From NCBI GenBank assembly GCA_026120185.1, contig JANUWF010001691.1, positions 558,001-622,000 of the forward strand: a DNA stretch of 64,000 bases, given 5' to 3'. Shown here piece by piece: positions 58,476-64,000 of this stretch. Below the pieces are notes generated by a model. It had not been told where the DNA came from and made no database searches. It saw only the letters and a program-made list of their open reading frames with translations. How positions within the stretch are numbered: position 1 is the first letter of the stretch; each line of letters begins with the position of its first letter. A program made the position numbers and the translations under genes. Origin of the DNA: Voacanga thouarsii (lineage: Eukaryota; Streptophyta; Magnoliopsida; Gentianales; Apocynaceae).

Positions 58476-60621
58476 GTTTTTTTTCATATTTATCTTAAAC
58501 TATGTTTGAATTTTCCTTTTTTCTTACATTTCTTAAATTTATGAATGTTGTCTTAAGGAAGATACAATGGTAATTTCTTAACCATGTGGTCTTGTCCTAA
58601 AAAGAATTCTAGAAGAATTCTTGTCTCTATTATTTTTGCAAGCCTTATCCTAACCTCTTTGAATTTAAATATCCATAAAATTCTTGGGTAATTCCTTGGT
58701 AGGAATTTCAAAAATACCAGCTCTTATGGGATAAGGGTTGGCCGAAAATGAGGAGGAAGAATAGGTAGAGGTTTCAATAAAATCACCATAGCTATTTCCT
58801 CAAGAACATCATCTTCTTCTTGTTCTTGTTTTGGTTAACAATCTAGAAAATTTTCTAGATTTCCTTCAAAGCTATTTTTGAAAAATTGCAGCAAACTTCC
58901 CTACCCAATTTTCGCAGCTTCACAATCAATGCCAAACCAGAAATTTTTTTCTAGCAAAATAGCAACCTTTGTATAGGATCTTGAAGCCACCCGTTAGAAT
59001 ACATGAACAGCTGGGACTTTCTCCTTTCTTCTTCAAGATGATGGCTGGAAAACCACTATTAATGGACCTTCGAACACCCTTAAATTTTAGTTGCAAAATC
59101 ATTCCAAAGTAGACCAAAAATTCTGCACAAAAATCATTTCAATTCCAATTGTTCTTGAGCTTGATAACCAGAATATTTTTTTCCAGCATTACCTCTTCAT
59201 GATAAGGCTAAATTTCTTCAGCAAACCTCACCAAATTTTGGCCCTTTTACAGCCATGGACAGAACCTCTTAGCTTCTCCACCTACTTTGAATTATAGGAC
59301 TCCATTAACATACATCAAAACATAACTATCTTCACTCTATCCAAATTTATTCAAACTTCAAATAAAAATTCTAGATTTTGTTTCATTAAGCACTCATTTA
59401 GCTAGTTGATAAAATTAGAAAATTCTCTGCCACTCCATAGCCAATTTTGGGTAGCCCAAGGCTGAAAAAACTCTCCATTCCTTGGTTAAAACATAGCTAG
59501 CTCAGCCATACACCATTGAAGGACAAGAAACCTTCCAAGAGCAAACACTATTACCTAATCCAATACCTCAAACATATCTACTTTTCTCTCCATTTGAATT
59601 TTGAAAAAGCTGAAACTCTCTCTCTCATTCTTGGATAACCGAAAGCTCCCCCTAGGCTAGGCCATTTGGCCTTCACTCCCACAGCACACACGAAATTCCT
59701 CCTCCTCTCAAACTCTCTCAAGAATACCAAGAACACCAAGAACACGCACTACACATCTTCACTCCTAAATCACTTCTAAACATCTCCAATCACTCCCAAA
59801 CTCTCTAAACCATTAGCATTCAACCTATATTCTCCCTTGGTGCACATTATGACACCAAAACACACGAAGTAGAACCGTTAAACGGATCAAACTACCCTTT
59901 TTTGTTCAAGGGTTGAAGAACAGTAAAAAGGTAAAATAAGAGAAATCTTCTTGTTCTTCTTCTTTTATTCATCTTCCGTATATTCTTCTCTTCTTACTCT
60001 CATTCATTTCTTTCTCACTCTCACTATCAATCAGTTACTCTGTCTTGGCCGAAATGGTGATGAACAACCATGGACAATTTTCGGACCATTAAAGCCATCA
60101 AGCACTCAAGGACCTCCACTAAGGTAGGCGAAACCTTCATAAAACGTTCATCAAATCAAGTATTTCTTTCTTGATCTCCTCTTTAAATTTTAAAAATCAA
60201 GACTCTTTGATGATGATAGGTTGATTGAAAAAGTGAGGTTAAAGATATGTATGTGGGTGAAGAAAGTGGATTTAAGACATAGGAATTGGAATGAATGTTG
60301 TGACTTATGCATTATGCTTTTAAATCACTAAATGTTCATTATGGTTAAGAGCTTTATGGCTTTTTTGATGCATGTTAGACATTATGCCACCGTTGTTGAT
60401 TAGGTCTTCATGATATTATTTTTCAATAAAGCCATAGATAATATTATGCCTTGTAGAATATCATTCTTGTGTAGTATATGTTAATTCAAATCTACGTTTT
60501 TGTATAGATTAACATGTTATTTGTTGAATCCTTGTGTGTATGAAAATGTGCATGGATTTTCTCTAGCAAAAAAAATTATTGTAAGAACTACTTTTCTTAT
60601 TTTTAGAATTATTTTGGCTAC

Positions 60622-60622
<1 letters not shown>

Positions 60623-60695
<73 letters not shown>
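60623..60695. repeat. (ATT)24 microsatellite in D2 LTR
   Basis: 73 bases of pure ATT repeat. The same LTR position is a drifted GAC/AAC/AAT array in D3 and AT-rich non-repetitive DNA in D1. Confidence 0.9.
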
Positions 60696-60696
<1 letters not shown>

Positions 60697-62453
60697 AAAA
60701 TTCGAAAAACATTAAGTAGGTTCGAAATAGAAGATTATTTAAAGTGTTGTTATTTTATTATTTAAATAAATAAGATATTTTAATTAAATATAAATGTTAA
60801 AATATTGAAGTTATTCAATATCAAATGACTTTTAAAATCATATTATTATTAGTTAGCCTTACTAAAACTTTTATCTACACTCATAAATATTATTTATATT
60901 ATAATAATTTATTTATTATTAATTTTAAATGTTATTTATTATTTATTAACTAAAATTGGGTATAATTTATTATTATTTATAATATTATTATTTAATTATT
61001 ATTTATTACCAATATTATTTAGGATTTATTATTACTCATTCATTATTACTAATTTATCTATTATTAATATTACTCATTATTTATTATTTGTTAATAAATA
61101 GGTAATATTATAATTTATTTTGTATTATTTATTTATAACACCTATTTATTTTAGCCTATCAAACTAATTTTATTTTATAAAATATTTTATCAACTAGTAT
61201 TAAGGCTTAAGGCATTGCTGTCATGGTTAGATATTGTTATGGTTGGTTGACCTAAGAGTTATTTATTTAAGGCAAGTATTATCTAGATGTTTGTCTTATA
61301 CCTTGTATTACCCTAGGCAGGGTTAAGTTGACCTGAATTACCTTGGAAGACTTTTGTATCCAAGAAGAGCAAAAAATTAGGCCAGTTCATGCATAATGCT
61401 TTTTGAAGACCAAAGTTATCTTGGCAAGTCTAACTCAATGTATACGAGTATTTGTACTATAAATGCAATTATGGACAATTTTCATTTTCTTTCCAGTCAA
61501 GCAAACCATTTAAAGTTAAATAAGTAATTTTATACAAAATGCCAAACTTTTCCTAAAAACCCAACTTTGACAAGTATTTTAGAAACCATAATTGCCATTT
61601 TAAAGAGAAGTAATGTGTGATCTTTCTTTTCCCAAGTGGGACGAACATAACGTCAAAAGTACTTAATAAGGGTAGACTACTAAGACTAGTCTTTGAAAGG
61701 TTAGGGTAAGTCTCTTAGTAGGTGGCCACCTCTGAGGAGTGAGTCCTTTCCAGATAGTTTGTCAGTCCTGTAGATCGTATTGGTCTGAGCTAGCAAGTTC
61801 AGTCAAGTGGATTGTATATTCTCAAAATGGACAACCGGTAAGTTTAGGTGTAGAGATGGAGGAGTAATTCACTCGGTAGGCCGTACACCTACCTTGTATC
61901 AGTATGTAAAAAGTGTGCCATCCTGAATGATATTTTTTGTTATGGTGTACAAATTTTGGTGCCATGGATACATCTTTTGAGCGGATGTATTTATTGTGTA
62001 CATGTATGATTTGAAAGGAAAACACCACTCTTCATTTGTGAAATTTATTTGAGGCCTGCCAACACTTTCTTTTATGGAAATTCTCAGCTTGCTTACATGA
62101 ATTGTTTTACCTGAAACACTCAAAGCACACATGGGCTTACTGAGATTTATGTCTCACCACCTTTTATACCATGCTTTTAGGTCTGTCCTATTGTAAATGT
62201 TATTGATTAGAGATTGCTTATGTTTTGAAGACTTATTATTATTTTTTTCTATGTATTTCATTTGAAAGTCTTTAGCTGACATTTAGTTATTCTTGGAACT
62301 TGTTTATGTATTGCTTAGGTTGTAATAAGTTTAATTTTGAAAGAATTATTCCTTTTATTTATTTTATGTGTCCACATTATAAAGACCTCTTGTCCTGTGG
62401 ACGGGGAAACATCCCCAACTCTATTAGAGGCATAGGTAGTGGGGTGTTACAAG

Positions 62454-62468
62454 TGGTATCAAAGATAA
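62454..62468 (+). other. Primer binding site, initiator tRNA-Met (D2)
   Basis: TGGTATCAAAGATAA two bases after the LTR; one mismatch to TGGTATCAGAG in the first eleven bases. Confidence 0.8.
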
Positions 62469-62551
62469 TGTTTGGGTTATTATTGATAGTATTTCTTTAT
62501 TTCATTAAGATTAAGCTTTTTTTAACTAATCTAGGTTGTTTATGCTGTACG

Positions 62552-63016
62552 ATGGTTAGAATCATTAGAACTGCGAGGAAAGGGCAACAATAGCATTTGG
62601 TAATCCTTATCAAACCGGAATGCTTACCAGTGCCACAACCTACACCCCAGCCGGTCATACTTTTGGAAGAGAGTAGCGATGATAAGGTTCAGATTATTGA
62701 ACCACCTTCTATACCTGTAATAGACTTAGTTATTGATAGTGAGGATGAGGATAACATGGAGTATATCCCAAACTCACCTAATCCCGTGATTGACTTGACT
62801 ACTGATAGTGATGATTTGGGGGAGATACACTATGAATCTCCACATAGACCTTCTTTTGTGCCCCCACCCAACCATGTTGAAACTGGGGAGAGTTCTAGGA
62901 GACCCGAGAAGGAAGCAATGGACTATGGGTTTGTCAATAGTGCAGGGATAGACTTTTCTAAGAATACTAGAGGATGGTTGTATGATGCTGACACTGAGGA
63001 TTCTGATAAGGATTAG
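62552..63016 (+). pseudogene. Accessory ORF1 (D2) with two strong SIM-like motifs, one nonsense codon
   Basis: 154 codons in the frame of A1 ORF1, starting ATGGTTAGAATC. Codon 14 is TAG (62591-62593) where A1 has Trp (TGG); the rest is open. Residues 46-49 VQII, 56-67 VIDLVIDSEDED and 79-88 VIDLTTDSDD are SUMO-interacting-like; the last closely resembles the known SIM of PIAS proteins (VIDLT followed by D/S). PVPQPTPQPV, GEIHYESP, RPSFVPP and GWLYDADTEDSDKD align with A1. Since the motifs are stronger than in A1, they look maintained and not accidental. A single G-to-A change would explain the stop. Confidence 0.68.
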
Positions 63017-63280
63017 GGGCTTTGTTTTGCCATATTGAGGAAGTTATTATTTTCTTCTTTTAATAAACTCCTGTGCTAGGGGTTCATTTATGTTTAATGT
63101 TTCATTTCATATTTTATGCAAATAAGAGCACCTTGGTGTGCTCTAATCTTGAAAATTGCAATTATTTATGCAAAGCTTGTATCTAATTTACTTTTACTTA
63201 AGTCTGAATATAAATCCATGCTCGATTTAAATATTTTAAACTTTGATGCATAAACTCATTATCTGGGGACATGGTTTAGA

Positions 63281-64000
63281 ATGGCACCAAAGTGTTGTAT
63301 AGCAGCATCCAGTAGAAGGGTTCTTGAAGCAGAACTCGTGACTCCAGAGTTTGATGCAACTCTACTATCATCGCTAAATCAGGGGAATAAGAATGAACCT
63401 GAACAGGAAGTAGGGTCTGAAGAACCTGCCAGTGTGACCATGGGGCAAGCATTCCGCATGATGACGGAGATTCTACAAACCATATCTGAACGAAGGAACC
63501 CGAAGGGGGAAGATAAAGCTTTGTGGAGGTTTCTGAAGTTCCGACCTCCTACCTTCTTAGGAGAAGCAGAGCAAGACTAGAAAGCAAAGCAGTAGGTCGA
63601 GCAGATGGAGGACATCTTTGCCACACTCCAATACATGGTGGTAGTGAGTTCAGGCTGAGAGGACTAGCTCGGGCATGGTGGTAGCAAGTTCAAGAAGATT
63701 GGGAAATAATCAATCAAGACTGGGCATGGGCCAACTTTGTGGAGGCATTCAGAGCAGAATATATCCTTTAGTGGATAGTAGAAAAAAAGGAGGATGAATT
63801 CCAAAATCTAAAGCAAGGAAGTATGGCCGTGGCTCAGTATGTTGCTCATTTTACCTAATTGTCAAAGTATTGCAAGAGGCTAGTAGATACTGAGCAGAAC
63901 CAAACTAGGCAATTTGTCAAGAGGTTGAGGCAGGAGCAGAGAAGGGCTTTGGCTCTTTCTCCACTGACGACTTATTCGAGGGTAGTAGATGCGACGACTG
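63281..64000 (+). pseudogene. gag: gag, partial (D2)
   Basis: Starts ATGGCACCAAAGTG, the common gag start of the three Tekay elements. Open for 99 codons with ASVTMGQAFRMMTEIL, ERRNPKGEDKALWRFLKF and PPTFLGEAEQD, then TAG. Reading resumes as VEQMEDIFATLQY, then a small duplication around 63640-63690, WANFVEAFRAEYI, DEFQNLKQGSMAVAQY and QNQTRQFVKRLRQEQR-like text near 63900. It is the same capsid-type gag as A1 but extends further; no zinc knuckle is reached before the window ends. Confidence 0.82.

Larger units (their letters stand above)
58180..62451 (+). repeat. 5' LTR of D2 (4272 bp)
   Basis: Starts TGTAAAACCCCACC, ends GTGGGGTGTTACA. It is collinear with the D1 LTR. It contains the tRNA-like unit, an ATT microsatellite (60623-60695), TTATTTATTATTA-rich DNA to about 61150, and the CTCTGAGGAGTGAGTCC block (61729-61745), also found in A-family LTRs. 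No coding region is seen. Confidence 0.9.
58180..64000 (+). mobile_element. Tekay/Del-like element D2, 5' part, runs off window
   Basis: 5' LTR (58180-62451), iMet-type PBS, accessory ORF1 with one stop, gag with several stops, then the window ends. It is the same sub-family as D1 and D3 by LTR, but its ORF1 and gag are closer to those of A1 than to D1. It is inserted in the LTR of E2. pol and the 3' LTR should lie beyond 64000. Confidence 0.88.

Overview
The window is plant nuclear DNA, most likely from a eudicot, and consists of nested LTR retrotransposons from end to end. I found no host gene, rRNA gene, functional tRNA gene or CRISPR array. The evidence for a plant is Ty3/Gypsy chromovirus (Tekay/Del-like) and Athila/Tat-like elements, Ty1/Copia elements, plant-type primer binding sites (initiator tRNA-Met and tRNA-Asp) and high AT content. 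This texture is typical of pericentromeric or other heterochromatin. No species can be named from the sequence.

Layout, left to right. 1-1480: end of a Copia-type LTR (family F). 1481-3342 and 15441-16865: old minus-strand Athila/Tat-like LTR/UTR debris on both sides of a 12.1-kb Tekay-like element (A1, 3343-15440). A1 has two ~4.3-kb LTRs, an intact upstream ORF and a gutted gag-pol. 16866-17084: Copia integrase scrap. 17085-20308: pol-less Athila/Tat-like element (E1). 20309-23924: broken Copia element (G1, minus). 23925-31696: second Tekay-like element (D1), strongly decayed, with its integrase pieces out of order. 31697-33190: Copia LTR (H). 33191-37079: 3' half of an Athila/Tat-like element (I). 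37080-38436: Copia LTR (C3, minus). 38437-48104: a Tekay-type LTR (D3, minus) split by a Copia solo LTR (F2), which is itself split by a Tekay solo LTR (A3). 48105-53668: further Copia and Athila/Tat LTR pieces, with a clean Copia solo LTR (C1). 53669-58179: a second copy of the pol-less element (E2, minus), split by another clean Copia solo LTR (C2). 58180-64000: a third Tekay-like element (D2), running off the window.

Two signals stand out. First, every Tekay-type LTR that reaches far enough (six copies, two sub-families, both strands) carries a tRNA-like segment 231-254 nt from its start. A-box-like and B-box-like motifs lie 43-44 nt apart, D, anticodon and T arms still largely pair, anticodon-position UAA is kept in five of six copies, and a T-run follows. 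This is an internal RNA polymerase III promoter or SINE-head-like unit embedded in U3. Second, all three Tekay internal regions carry an extra ORF between the PBS and gag. It encodes a small acidic protein with motifs that match SUMO-interacting motifs (for example VIDISSDSEDE, VIDLTTDSDD, VVDLSSSS). In A1 this ORF is intact while gag and pol are dead. A splice-acceptor-like sequence abuts its ATG and a donor-like site lies in the LTR leader, so a spliced subgenomic mRNA is possible. The pol-less E family, with a shared small reading frame in two copies, is a third candidate for something undescribed.

The retroelement proteins are nearly all pseudogenes. Domain calls come from motifs read by eye. 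Element edges with TG...CA ends and target-site duplications are exact; edges of old fragments are approximate.
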